Positions 1 through 7,769 of a stretch of 56,840 nt of DNA are shown in pieces. The stretch comes from Scytonema sp. UIC 10036. Its GTDB lineage: Bacteria; Cyanobacteriota; Cyanobacteriia; Cyanobacteriales; Nostocaceae. The stretch's first letter is position 1, and each line of letters opens with the position of its first letter. Below the pieces are notes generated by a model. That model made no database searches. It was not told the origin of the DNA and worked only from the letters and a program-made list of their open reading frames with translations. The stretch is taken from positions 1 to 56,840 of the forward strand of contig NZ_WJFC01000077.1 of assembly GCF_009725235.1 (NCBI RefSeq), given 5' to 3'. The position numbers and the translations under genes are program-made.

Positions 1-67
1 CCCCTAACCCCTAACCCCTAACCACCAACAACTAACAACTAACAACTAACAACTAACAACTAACAAC
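1..67. repeat. Short tandem repeats (CCCCTAA and CTAACAA heptamers)
   Basis: Three CCCCTAA units are followed by several AACTAAC-type heptamers that run up to the start codon of the GH65 gene. Heptameric short tandem repeats of this kind are a hallmark of heterocystous cyanobacterial spacers. No promoter can be separated from the repeat here, so the true promoter probably lies before the window. Confidence 0.85.
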
Positions 68-73
68 TTGCCA

Positions 74-2947
74 ATGGATACACAAAATTATTCTCAGCAA
101 TTCATTTATAAGGACTGGATACTCGTCGAAAACCAGTTCAACCCCAGTAAAGTTCACCATAGAGAAACCGTTTTTACAATTGGTAACGGTTATTTGGGAA
201 CGCGAGGAACTTTTGAAGAAGGTTATACCCACGCTCAACCAGCGACTTTTATTCACGGGGTTTTCGATAATGTTCCGATTGTTTACACTGAACTCGCAAA
301 TTGTCCGGATTGGATACCTCTAGTTGTCATTGTTGATGGCGATCGCTTCCGGTTGGAACGGGGTGAAATCTTGAGCTATGAACGACAGCTCGATTTGCGT
401 CGCGGTGTTCTCAGTCGCAAGGTACGGTGGCGCAGTCCAAGAGGGAAAACTGTAGACCTTTATTTTGAGCGTTTTGCCAGTCTGGCGGACGAACACGTGC
501 TGGTATTGCGATGTCAGGTGACACCTGTAGATTTTGAAGGTGTTATTGAAGTTCAAGCGAGCATCAATGGTTATCCTGAAAATCAGGGTTTTAATCACTG
601 GGAATTACTAGATCAGGGAAAAACTGATAAAGGATCTTGGCTGCAACTCCGCACTCGCAGTACCGGTATAGAACTGGGGGTAGCGTCTGGTGTAACAGTA
701 TCGGGAATTGATGCTCCGGTACAAGTGAGCAATCCACCCGGTTACCCCACCTTTACGACTACGTTTCAAGCTGGGGTGGGAACAACAGTGACGGTGGATA
801 AGTTAGTGACTCTTTTTACTTCACGAGATAAAGAAAAACCCTTAGAAGCCGCTTGTGACAAACTCGCTCAGTTACCTGCTTATGAAGAATTGTTGAATGC
901 TCACGAACAAGCATGGCAAGAAGCTTGGGAGAAAAGCGACATTGTTATAGAAGGTGATACCAAAGCTCAATTAGCTGTTCGTTACAATCTCTTTCAATTG
1001 CTGATATGTGCCGCACAGCACGATGATAAGGTCAGTATTGCTGCAAAAACTCTTTCGGGTTTTGGCTATCGGGGTCATGTGTTCTGGGATACTGAAATTT
1101 TTATCCTTCCCTTTTTCATATATACGCAACCCGCACTGGCTCGGAATTTGCTATCCTATCGTTACCATACCTTAAATGGGGCACGGCGTAAGGCGATTCA
1201 CTACGGGTATAAAGGGGCAATGTATTCCTGGGAAAGCGCTGATACAGGTGATGAAGTGACACCTCGTTGGTTGCCTCCTAATGATTTTTACGGAGAAGAT
1301 ATCAGGATTTGGTGTCGCGATCGCGAAATCCATATCAGTGCCGATGTTGTTTATGCCGTATGGTATTACTGGCAAGCAACAAACGACCACGAATGGATGC
1401 GGGACTATGGTGCTGAGATTATTCTAGATACGGCTGTATTTTGGGGAAGCCGGGTAGAGTATAACACCAAGTACGAGCGGTATGAAATTCGGGAAGTGAT
1501 TGGCGCGGATGAGTACCACGAACACTCAGACAACAACGCTTTTACAAACCGGATGGTGCAGTGGCACTTGGAAAAAGCACTCTTTATACATGAATGGTTG
1601 CGTAACACTTACCCAGAGCAAGCCAACGAACTCACCCAAAAACTGCAACTGACAGCCGGAAGGTTTTCCCGTTGGCGAGATATCATTACCAATATATGGA
1701 TTCCTTTCGATCCATCAACAAACTTAATCGAGCAGTACGAGGGATTCTTTAAGTTAGAAGATATCAACTTGGCTGATTACGAACCGCGTACCAAATCAAT
1801 GCAAACTATCTTAACCATTGAAGGCGCTAACAAGCGTCAGGTACTGAAGCAGCCAGACGTGTTGATGCTTCTCTACTTAATGCGCCAGTCAAAAGAATTT
1901 CCATACACTCCAGAAATATTACAGAAGAACTGGGACTACTACGCACCCCGTACTGACATTACTTACGGTTCATCCTTGGGACCTGCTATTCACGCCATCT
2001 TAGCCTCAGACATAGGTAACAAAAAAGAAGCATACGAACGGTTTATGCAAGCGGCGTTAGTAGATATAGAAGATGTTCGAGGTAACGCCCATGAAGGAAT
2101 CCACGGTGCAAGTGCTGGTGGAGTTTGGCAAGCCGTAATATTGGGTTTTGGTGGCGTGCAATTAGCAGGAGATGCACCGACATCGACACCACACCTGCCC
2201 TACGGCTGGAAACGTCTAAAATTTAAACTGATGTGGCACGGCAAATGGCACGAGTTTGACTTACGTTCTGATGAAAAAGAGATTATGCGCGATATTCGAG
2301 GAGTCATCTTTGATTTGGATGGTGTTTTGACAGATACGGCAGAATACCATTATTTAGGTTGGCAAAAGCTAGCAGATGATGAAGGGTTACCCTTTAATCG
2401 AGAAGCAAACGAAGAACTGCGGGGAGTCTCGCGTCGAGATTCGCTGTTAAAGATTATTGCCAACAGGCGACAATACTCTGAAGAGCAACTTCAGGAAATG
2501 ATGGAGCGCAAAAATCGCTACTACGTGGATTCAATCCATAATATAACAAAAGCAGATTTGTTGCCCGGTGCGCTGGCTTTGTTAGATGAATTAAGGGCTG
2601 CAGGTATTAAAATAGCCCTTGGCTCGGCTAGTAAAAATGCGCGGACAGTGATTGAGAAATTGGGAATTGGCGATCGCATTGATGTCATCGCCGATGGTTA
2701 CAGCGTGCAACAACCCAAACCAGCACCCGATTTATTTCTGTTTGCCGCCCGCGAGTTAGGGCTTGAACCACAACAATGCGTCGTTGTGGAAGATGCAGCA
2801 TCAGGAATTGAAGCTGCACTTGCAGCAGGGATGTTAGCAGTAGGGCTTGGTCCTGCGGAACGAGTTGGTGAAGCCCATGTTGTTTTACCAAGTTTAGCAG
2901 GCGTTCGCTGGTCAGAACTGCGAGATAAGTTAAGTTCAGTTGACTAG
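74..2947 (+). CDS. GH65 glycoside phosphorylase fused to beta-phosphoglucomutase
   Basis: A 957-residue bifunctional enzyme. Residues about 15-270 are the GH65 N-terminal beta-sandwich and about 300-700 the (alpha/alpha)6 catalytic domain. The family acid motif IGADEYHEHSDNNAFTN is present, with catalytic Glu near residue 480. Residues about 742-957 are a HAD domain with the nucleophile motif FDLDGVLTD (Asp near 747) and a C-terminal VVVEDAASGIEAA motif, as in beta-phosphoglucomutase. GH65 enzymes cleave alpha-glucosides (maltose, trehalose, kojibiose and others) with phosphate to give beta-glucose-1-phosphate. The fused mutase would convert this to glucose-6-phosphate, so both steps sit in one chain. 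The exact disaccharide cannot be read from sequence. ATG at 74 is preferred over the in-frame TTG at 68. Confidence 0.93.
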   Translation: MDTQNYSQQFIYKDWILVENQFNPSKVHHRETVFTIGNGYLGTRGTFEEGYTHAQPATFIHGVFDNVPIVYTELANCPDWIPLVVIVDGDRFRLERGEILSYERQLDLRRGVLSRKVRWRSPRGKTVDLYFERFASLADEHVLVLRCQVTPVDFEGVIEVQASINGYPENQGFNHWELLDQGKTDKGSWLQLRTRSTGIELGVASGVTVSGIDAPVQVSNPPGYPTFTTTFQAGVGTTVTVDKLVTLFTSRDKEKPLEAACDKLAQLPAYEELLNAHEQAWQEAWEKSDIVIEGDTKAQLAVRYNLFQLLICAAQHDDKVSIAAKTLSGFGYRGHVFWDTEIFILPFFIYTQPALARNLLSYRYHTLNGARRKAIHYGYKGAMYSWESADTGDEVTPRWLPPNDFYGEDIRIWCRDREIHISADVVYAVWYYWQATNDHEWMRDYGAEIILDTAVFWGSRVEYNTKYERYEIREVIGADEYHEHSDNNAFTNRMVQWHLEKALFIHEWLRNTYPEQANELTQKLQLTAGRFSRWRDIITNIWIPFDPSTNLIEQYEGFFKLEDINLADYEPRTKSMQTILTIEGANKRQVLKQPDVLMLLYLMRQSKEFPYTPEILQKNWDYYAPRTDITYGSSLGPAIHAILASDIGNKKEAYERFMQAALVDIEDVRGNAHEGIHGASAGGVWQAVILGFGGVQLAGDAPTSTPHLPYGWKRLKFKLMWHGKWHEFDLRSDEKEIMRDIRGVIFDLDGVLTDTAEYHYLGWQKLADDEGLPFNREANEELRGVSRRDSLLKIIANRRQYSEEQLQEMMERKNRYYVDSIHNITKADLLPGALALLDELRAAGIKIALGSASKNARTVIEKLGIGDRIDVIADGYSVQQPKPAPDLFLFAARELGLEPQQCVVVEDAASGIEAALAAGMLAVGLGPAERVGEAHVVLPSLAGVRWSELRDKLSSVD

Positions 2948-2975
2948 GGACTGGCAACTGGCGACTGGAGCCTTC

Positions 2976-3092
2976 TCTCGTTCCCAGGCGGAGCCTGGGA
3001 ATGCATAGAGCGAGGCTCAGCCTCGCACCCTTCTCTCGTTCCCAGGCTCCGCCTGGGAATGCAGGCAGCTGAGGCTGAGCCTCGCACCTTTT
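2976..3092. repeat. GC-rich palindromic repeats (CCCAGGCGGAGCCTGGG type)
   Basis: Two copies of a CGTTCCCAGGC...GCCTGGGAATGCA palindrome alternate with GAGGCTCAGCCTC palindromes directly after the GH65 stop codon. The same family recurs near 31258-31315, 45650-45705 and 52745-52875. It can fold into strong hairpins and may serve as a terminator here. Confidence 0.85.
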
Positions 3093-3117
3093 CTGTATCA
3101 TTTAAAAATTTAAAATC

Positions 3118-3220
3118 TAGCGGTTTTCATTTGGTTGCAATACACCCAAATAATTAAAGAACCGCAGATGAACGCAGATGAACACAGATAAGATGTACTT
3201 CATTCACGTGAGAACCGCTA
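3118..3220. mobile_element. MITE-like element, copy 1, with terminal inverted repeats
   Basis: A segment of about 103 bp is bounded by TAGCGGTTTTCA on the left and TGAGAACCGCTA on the right, which are near-perfect inverted repeats. A second copy lies at 41139-41242 and shares the internal TGCAATACA, GAACCGCA, GACGCAGA and TGTACTTCATTCA blocks. There is no coding capacity. This is a small non-autonomous element; no transposase that could move it is encoded in the window. Confidence 0.65.
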
Positions 3221-3236
3221 TATACTTTTTGAACTT

Positions 3237-3779
3237 TTAACTGTTAGTTGAATTCGCATCCTCCAAAGCCAAAAATCTGCGAATACTCTTAACTAATTGC
3301 TGCTTATCTCTCTGACCAGAACTGTATATATATGTGAGAGGTAAGCTCTCATTAGAAGCTAGGAACAGGTTAACGCGGTAGGTATCATCCCATGCCTCCA
3401 CAAAAGCGTCTACAATCTCTGCAACTGGCTGATGAACAATATTTGTGGCTGAGTACTCTATTATCAGATTACCGCTAGTTTTATCAAAAGTACAGGTAAT
3501 CAATGGACAAATCATTACTTTCATCAAAAGACTAGCAATAACGCAAACGCTGCCGATCGCTATAAGTATGCCCTTAAACATCTGAGGTATGTGAGAATAA
3601 GTCGGAGAAACTATAGAATTGCCATCAGTTGGCTCTAGTCTCCAACCTGCAATTAAAAATAGTAGCCCTATTCCTGCCACCAAAACAAAAATTATTCGCA
3701 ACCATCTAGATACCTTCCGCCCTAACTTGAGAGAATCTGGTGTTTGCTCAATGACTTCCATCAAGAATGTACTGTCCAT
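3237..3779 (-). CDS. Two-TM membrane protein of unknown function
   Basis: A 180-residue protein that I do not recognise. Hydrophobic segments at about residues 26-47 (RIIFVLVAGIGLLFLIAG) and 68-90 (ILIAIGSVCVIASLLMKVMI) are separated by a short polar loop with a likely external face. They are followed by a cytosolic C-terminal half of about 90 residues with alternating hydrophobic strands (FDKTSGNLIIEY, YRVNLFLASNESLPLTYIY). The layout resembles small cyanobacterial membrane proteins whose soluble domain has a PH-like or bYdbT-like beta-rich fold, but that is inference. The gene stands alone, convergent with the GH65 gene, with no operon partner. Confidence 0.65.
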   Translation of the reverse strand: MDSTFLMEVIEQTPDSLKLGRKVSRWLRIIFVLVAGIGLLFLIAGWRLEPTDGNSIVSPTYSHIPQMFKGILIAIGSVCVIASLLMKVMICPLITCTFDKTSGNLIIEYSATNIVHQPVAEIVDAFVEAWDDTYRVNLFLASNESLPLTYIYSSGQRDKQQLVKSIRRFLALEDANSTNS

Positions 3780-4337
3780 CTTTCTAAAAAAGCTAACTAG
3801 ACTTTATATCAAGTTTGGGTGATGACTGATAATAAAATTTATCAATACTCGTTAGGCAAACCCGTGGAGAAAACCAACATAGGCAAAAATTCATGTTGGG
3901 TTTCGTTCCTCAAACGCCACATCGCTCAACTCTGGGAACCAGAGCACGCGAGTGGCTCCCCAACCTACGTGTTTTCGTATTTTTACGCTTAACCGACAAG
4001 TATTGGTTCGGGATTAATTAAGAAGGGATTATTTTGGGAACGATAGAATAATGAATTAAGTCAATTCCCCAGTCTAGTTATCGTTTCCCAACCAGGAATC
4101 ATTAACAATAGCCTCACTTAATAATCAGGGTTTTAGGCACTTAACTGCTAGCTAATGCTTCTAAATCCGGACAAATTGTCGTCCGGGTGACAGGAAAAAT
4201 TTTGATGAAACTGTCTTAGAACTTGTTCTGTTGTATCCAGAATCTTGCTGCATCTAGAACCATAATCTTGACGTCTGTTGGGCTGTAGGCTGTTAGAGCT
4301 TACTTAACTTTAGTCATTGTTTTTAGAGCCATATATT
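3780..4337. other. Non-coding spacer with a dispersed element
   Basis: The spacer holds one copy of the AATACTTGTCGGTTAAG-type element at about 3893-4005, listed separately. A weak minus-strand reading between about 4155 and 4275 (ending LEALASS before a stop) contains a stop codon and cannot be assigned. The 3' part, before 4338, is presumably the promoter region of the AT-rich gene. Confidence 0.5.
3893..4005 (-). repeat. Dispersed element A, copy 1
   Basis: This copy reads, in reverse, the block AATACTTGTCGGTTAAGCG, then TACGAAAACACGTAGGTTGG, a variable middle, and TGAGGAACGAAACCCAACAT. The same ends occur at 9983-10120 and 20720-20790 with different middles, so this is a mobile or recombining palindromic element rather than a conserved regulatory region. 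Confidence 0.7.
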
Positions 4338-6578
4338 ATGCTTCATTTAAAAAATAAGTTCTTGAAAATTGCCATACCATTTTTTTCCCTTTATATAGTA
4401 TCAATTGTAATTCTTGTAAGCTTTGGATATATTGTCAAAAATTATAGGGAAATAGAAGAATACAAACTACTAACTTTATGGTATGAAAACCTCGATCCAC
4501 AAGAGGAGCAAAATCCAAATAGAGAAACTCAAGATACAAATAATTTTTCTTCATTTATAAAAAAAGCACAACATAAATTAAAAGAAGATTATCAAACATA
4601 TTTTAAAAAACCTGAAAGCAAAAAACTTCCTAGTGACATAAAAGAAAAAATCATTCTTGGACAGAATTCACCAAAGCAAGGTTCTGTTCAATGGAAGATA
4701 GAAAAGACAGGAGAGACTGTTGAAGTTTACTATGATTATACAGGTTTAAATAATTTTAATTCCACCCAAGATAATAATAGCAATCCAACTGATAGAGAGC
4801 AAGAAAAAAAGCGTAACGCTGATAATAAAATTTTTCAAAATTTTACTTATATGATGACAAGTAAAATTAAACCTAGTTTGGATAGTAAAACAACAGGAAA
4901 TCAAAATGATATACAAAATTTACAGAATTTCAGTAAAGTTGTCGTCAAATATTTAACAGGTGATGATAGATATTCGGATATAATCCCCGATTTAAGAATT
5001 AATAACATTTATATTACTAATATAAAAACAGGTTTTATGATGTCTTATCCATTTACTAATGAAGCTTATAAACAAGATATAAACTTTAAAATAAGACCTT
5101 GGTTTAGAACTACTCAACAAGATAACTATTACGTTTCAAATTTTAGAGCCAAAGATGATTTTAGTAATGATTTAGGGCTGACTGGTGTCTATATAGATAT
5201 AAATGATGAAACCAAGCCTAACGTGATTAGAACATTATGGTATAAGTTTAAACTTTCTAATAAAAATGAAGAATATATTTTATGTATAGATTTGTTTTTT
5301 GATAAAAGTAGCCACATTTTACAAAAAGGAAATTTACTAAATTTATCAGAACAATCTATAAAGTATGGGTTTAATTTAAAAGAAAATGACAATCCTTGGA
5401 TATATTTATTAGGCATCAGCTTTATCATGGCTTTATGCCTATATTCTATATATGAGTTAAAAATCAAAAATATTATATTAAGAATCTCTAAATTTCAAAC
5501 CAATGATTTATTAAAAATCAAGTTGCAACTAGACAGTAAACATTATGCTAGCAAAGATGAAGGAGAAATAAAATTTACTGTTCAAGGAGAAACTAAAGAA
5601 ATAAATCAAAGCGCACAATCAATGGAAGCAAAATGGTCTTTTAATATACAGAATCTACAATTCGGTGTTAGTAATAATCAAAATTATACACGACAAAAAG
5701 AAGCGAGTACTAAGTATGAGTTTATTAATGAATACAATCTTAATATGAGCCAGAGCAAGCCTCAATATAGATGTATTGAAACTTGGAAAGTTGTCTTAGA
5801 ATCTCAATCAGGAAAAACTCAAAAAATAGGTTTTTTTGTGGCAAAATGGAATACTAATAATAGCGCAGCCATTGAAGAGGTACTAGATATAAAGTCTATA
5901 TATTGGGAAAAAGAATATGAAAAATATTTAAGTCTTATTAAAGAGCAATTACGCGAACATGTACTTATAAGCGATGAGAAAGAATTAGTAGCTGTTTTAG
6001 ATACTAATTATACCAAGCGCCAAAATCTCCCTTCATTTCTTACAGAAATAGATAGCCTCAAAAAAATAATAAAGAGCAGTTTATATTTAAAACAAGGAAA
6101 GATTGTTTTTTCAGAAGTCGAAACTTTAACCGAGCTATACAGACAGCCTCATGTTATGGTTCATGCAATTTGTACCCTGCATTTTCTCAGGAATTTAATA
6201 AAAAATAATAAATTGAATGATTTCGTTCAAATTGAAGTACATGAAAGATATTTAATAGAATATCAACAAGATGAGTTTCAGGAGTTTTACGATTCACTTG
6301 ATGATGAACATAAATTGGCTTTAAGCGACCGTTCTCCATTTAAAATTATGGTTTATCAAGACAATATTGAGAACATAGTTAGCCCTCAGGACGATTTTTG
6401 TATAATTTCAGTCAATAACAATCCTAAATTAGTAGCTTATAGTTTTACAGATAATAAATATTCAAATACTGGTTGGATAAGTTGGCGGGAAGTAGATATC
6501 AAATTCTACGAGGAGTTATATAAATGTCAAAAAGATAAAAACCATAGAATTGAAGATATTAAAACATATTTAAGCTGA
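4338..6578 (+). CDS. AT-rich two-TM sensor-like protein, orphan
   Basis: A 746-residue protein with no family I can name. TM1 is at about residues 8-33 and TM2 at about 353-375 (IYLLGISFIMALCLYSIYEL). They enclose a large presumably extracytoplasmic region of about 320 residues, and about 370 residues follow in the cytosol. The external region has a Cache-like feel: GFMMSYPF, then IRPWFRTTQQ, then GVYIDIND. The cytosolic part shows no histidine-kinase, GGDEF or methyl-accepting motif. The gene is strikingly richer in A/T than its neighbours, with many AAA, ATA and TTA codons, which suggests acquisition from an AT-rich donor. The ATG at 4338 is preferred over TTG at 4317 because it begins just before the positively charged, hydrophobic N-terminus. 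Function unknown. Confidence 0.75.
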   Translation: MLHLKNKFLKIAIPFFSLYIVSIVILVSFGYIVKNYREIEEYKLLTLWYENLDPQEEQNPNRETQDTNNFSSFIKKAQHKLKEDYQTYFKKPESKKLPSDIKEKIILGQNSPKQGSVQWKIEKTGETVEVYYDYTGLNNFNSTQDNNSNPTDREQEKKRNADNKIFQNFTYMMTSKIKPSLDSKTTGNQNDIQNLQNFSKVVVKYLTGDDRYSDIIPDLRINNIYITNIKTGFMMSYPFTNEAYKQDINFKIRPWFRTTQQDNYYVSNFRAKDDFSNDLGLTGVYIDINDETKPNVIRTLWYKFKLSNKNEEYILCIDLFFDKSSHILQKGNLLNLSEQSIKYGFNLKENDNPWIYLLGISFIMALCLYSIYELKIKNIILRISKFQTNDLLKIKLQLDSKHYASKDEGEIKFTVQGETKEINQSAQSMEAKWSFNIQNLQFGVSNNQNYTRQKEASTKYEFINEYNLNMSQSKPQYRCIETWKVVLESQSGKTQKIGFFVAKWNTNNSAAIEEVLDIKSIYWEKEYEKYLSLIKEQLREHVLISDEKELVAVLDTNYTKRQNLPSFLTEIDSLKKIIKSSLYLKQGKIVFSEVETLTELYRQPHVMVHAICTLHFLRNLIKNNKLNDFVQIEVHERYLIEYQQDEFQEFYDSLDDEHKLALSDRSPFKIMVYQDNIENIVSPQDDFCIISVNNNPKLVAYSFTDNKYSNTGWISWREVDIKFYEELYKCQKDKNHRIEDIKTYLS

Positions 6579-6593
6579 GGAGACTTTTCAACA

Positions 6594-6779
6594 ATGTGCT
6601 ATGTCAGTAAAACAGATAAACTAAGATTGGTGCTAGTTTTAGAACAGGATGTTGTCAAAGAGTAGCTTACTACTTTATTGAGTGCTGTCCTCATATCACC
6701 CAAGTGGGTGAGCTTACAGGATGAAGACGGCTCTCTCGTCATTCCCCTATATTTGGAGCTGATTCACTTGGGAGGTTAG
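6594..6779 (+). pseudogene. Small ORF interrupted by one in-frame stop codon
   Basis: From ATG 6594 the frame reads 23 codons, meets TAG at 6663, and continues open in the same frame for 38 more codons (SPKWVSLQDEDGSLVIPLY...) to TAG at 6777. Both halves look protein-like, so this is probably a single protein of about 60 residues broken by one point mutation. Its end carries the GGAGG ribosome-binding site of the next gene at 6783, so the pair once formed an operon. A TTG or GTG start inside the second half, giving a shorter protein, is a weaker alternative. Confidence 0.5.
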
Positions 6780-6782
6780 TTT

Positions 6783-7133
6783 GTGTTTGAGCAAAAGTTT
6801 CTACGCCTGGATGGATTTACCAAAGCAGAACGGATTCAGATGACTGCTCGTGTGAGTGAGGCGATTAACCAAGCAGGAGCTTGGATAACTGACTTCCACC
6901 TGTACTCGAACATCTTAATCTGCATCAACTTTGAGGTGTCGAGCGCCAATTTGGACAGACTTGCTGCATCTCTGCAAGAGACAGGTTTGCATTTAAGCCA
7001 AGAGAGCCTCGAGCAACTCATGCCTCCTAATGACTGGAAGTTGAAAGAGAAACAGCTAGTAGGGACATTGCAAATTACGTTTGTACATAACGAACCCGAC
7101 TTGCTCCGAGAAGTGCCTGCTGTTCCGGGATAA
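6783..7133 (+). CDS. Small conserved-looking hypothetical protein
   Basis: A 116-residue soluble protein starting at GTG 6783, with the Shine-Dalgarno GGAGG at 6771-6775. I do not recognise the family. Its first half alternates helix and strand (TKAERIQMTARVSEAINQAG, then FHLYSNILICINFEV), suggesting a small ferredoxin-like alpha/beta fold. A helix (ANLDRLAASLQETGLHL) and an acidic tail follow. It lies 3 nt after the disrupted ORF 6594-6779, so the two were probably co-transcribed and may have worked together. Confidence 0.65.
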   Translation: MFEQKFLRLDGFTKAERIQMTARVSEAINQAGAWITDFHLYSNILICINFEVSSANLDRLAASLQETGLHLSQESLEQLMPPNDWKLKEKQLVGTLQITFVHNEPDLLREVPAVPG

Positions 7134-7273
7134 GTGTTATCCTCTACCTTCTACCCTCTGCCCTTCTTCAGTAACAAAAGTGTCATACAAGCACTACTCA
7201 AAATACAGATTGTGATGTTAGGCTTAGGTATCAAAACCTACATACTTTTACCAAGCTGCATCAATCTAATTCT

Positions 7274-7699
7274 ATGTCTAAATTTTTATCTGTAACTTTA
7301 CTAGGAATGGCTCTTTTCTTGGGAGGAACTAACCACAACACTGTGACATTTGCTGGAACTTGTGCCTCAAACTGCGGTCGGAGTTCAATTGAATTTACAC
7401 CCGGTCAGCACGTGCGGGTGGAAGTGTTTAATGCTACACCAAGGATAATTAAAGTAGAAAAGCCGTATGGTGTTGGTCAAATTTCTGTACGAGCGAGACA
7501 GCAAATACGCTTAGAGCAGGGGGATGGTACGGAACCTAACATATCTGTTGTATTTTGGGATGACACCGGACGACCTTTGAAAGCTATTGTCTCCAAACCA
7601 AATTTTGGTACGCTGCGAGTCGAACTTCGTCCTAGTTGGCAATCTCCTGGCGATCGCTCCGTGTATATTCGCGATGATGGGCGCGTTAATATTCTTTAA
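7274..7699 (+). CDS. Exported hypothetical protein
   Basis: A 141-residue protein with a Sec-type signal peptide at residues 1-27 (hydrophobic VTLLGMALFLGG, cleavage likely after TFAG or just beyond). The mature N-terminus has two cysteines in CASNCGRSS. The rest is beta-rich (HVRVEVFNATPRIIKVEKP, ISVRARQQIRLEQ, LRVELRPSW), compatible with a small periplasmic beta-sandwich. The family is unknown to me. The gene stands alone, and heptamer repeats that fold into a hairpin separate it from recJ. Confidence 0.7.
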   Translation: MSKFLSVTLLGMALFLGGTNHNTVTFAGTCASNCGRSSIEFTPGQHVRVEVFNATPRIIKVEKPYGVGQISVRARQQIRLEQGDGTEPNISVVFWDDTGRPLKAIVSKPNFGTLRVELRPSWQSPGDRSVYIRDDGRVNIL

Positions 7700-7700
7700 A

Positions 7701-7765
7701 TTATGAATTATGAATTATGAATTATGAATTATTTTATAATTTATTATTCATAATTCATAATTTTT
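7701..7765. repeat. AATTATG heptamer repeats forming an inverted repeat
   Basis: Repeated ATTATGA units are followed by their inverted form (TCATAATTCATAATT). The transcript can fold into a long A/U hairpin directly after the exported-protein gene and only 5 bases before the recJ start, so it could act as a weak terminator or cover the recJ ribosome-binding site. Confidence 0.7.
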
Positions 7766-7769
7766 TATT

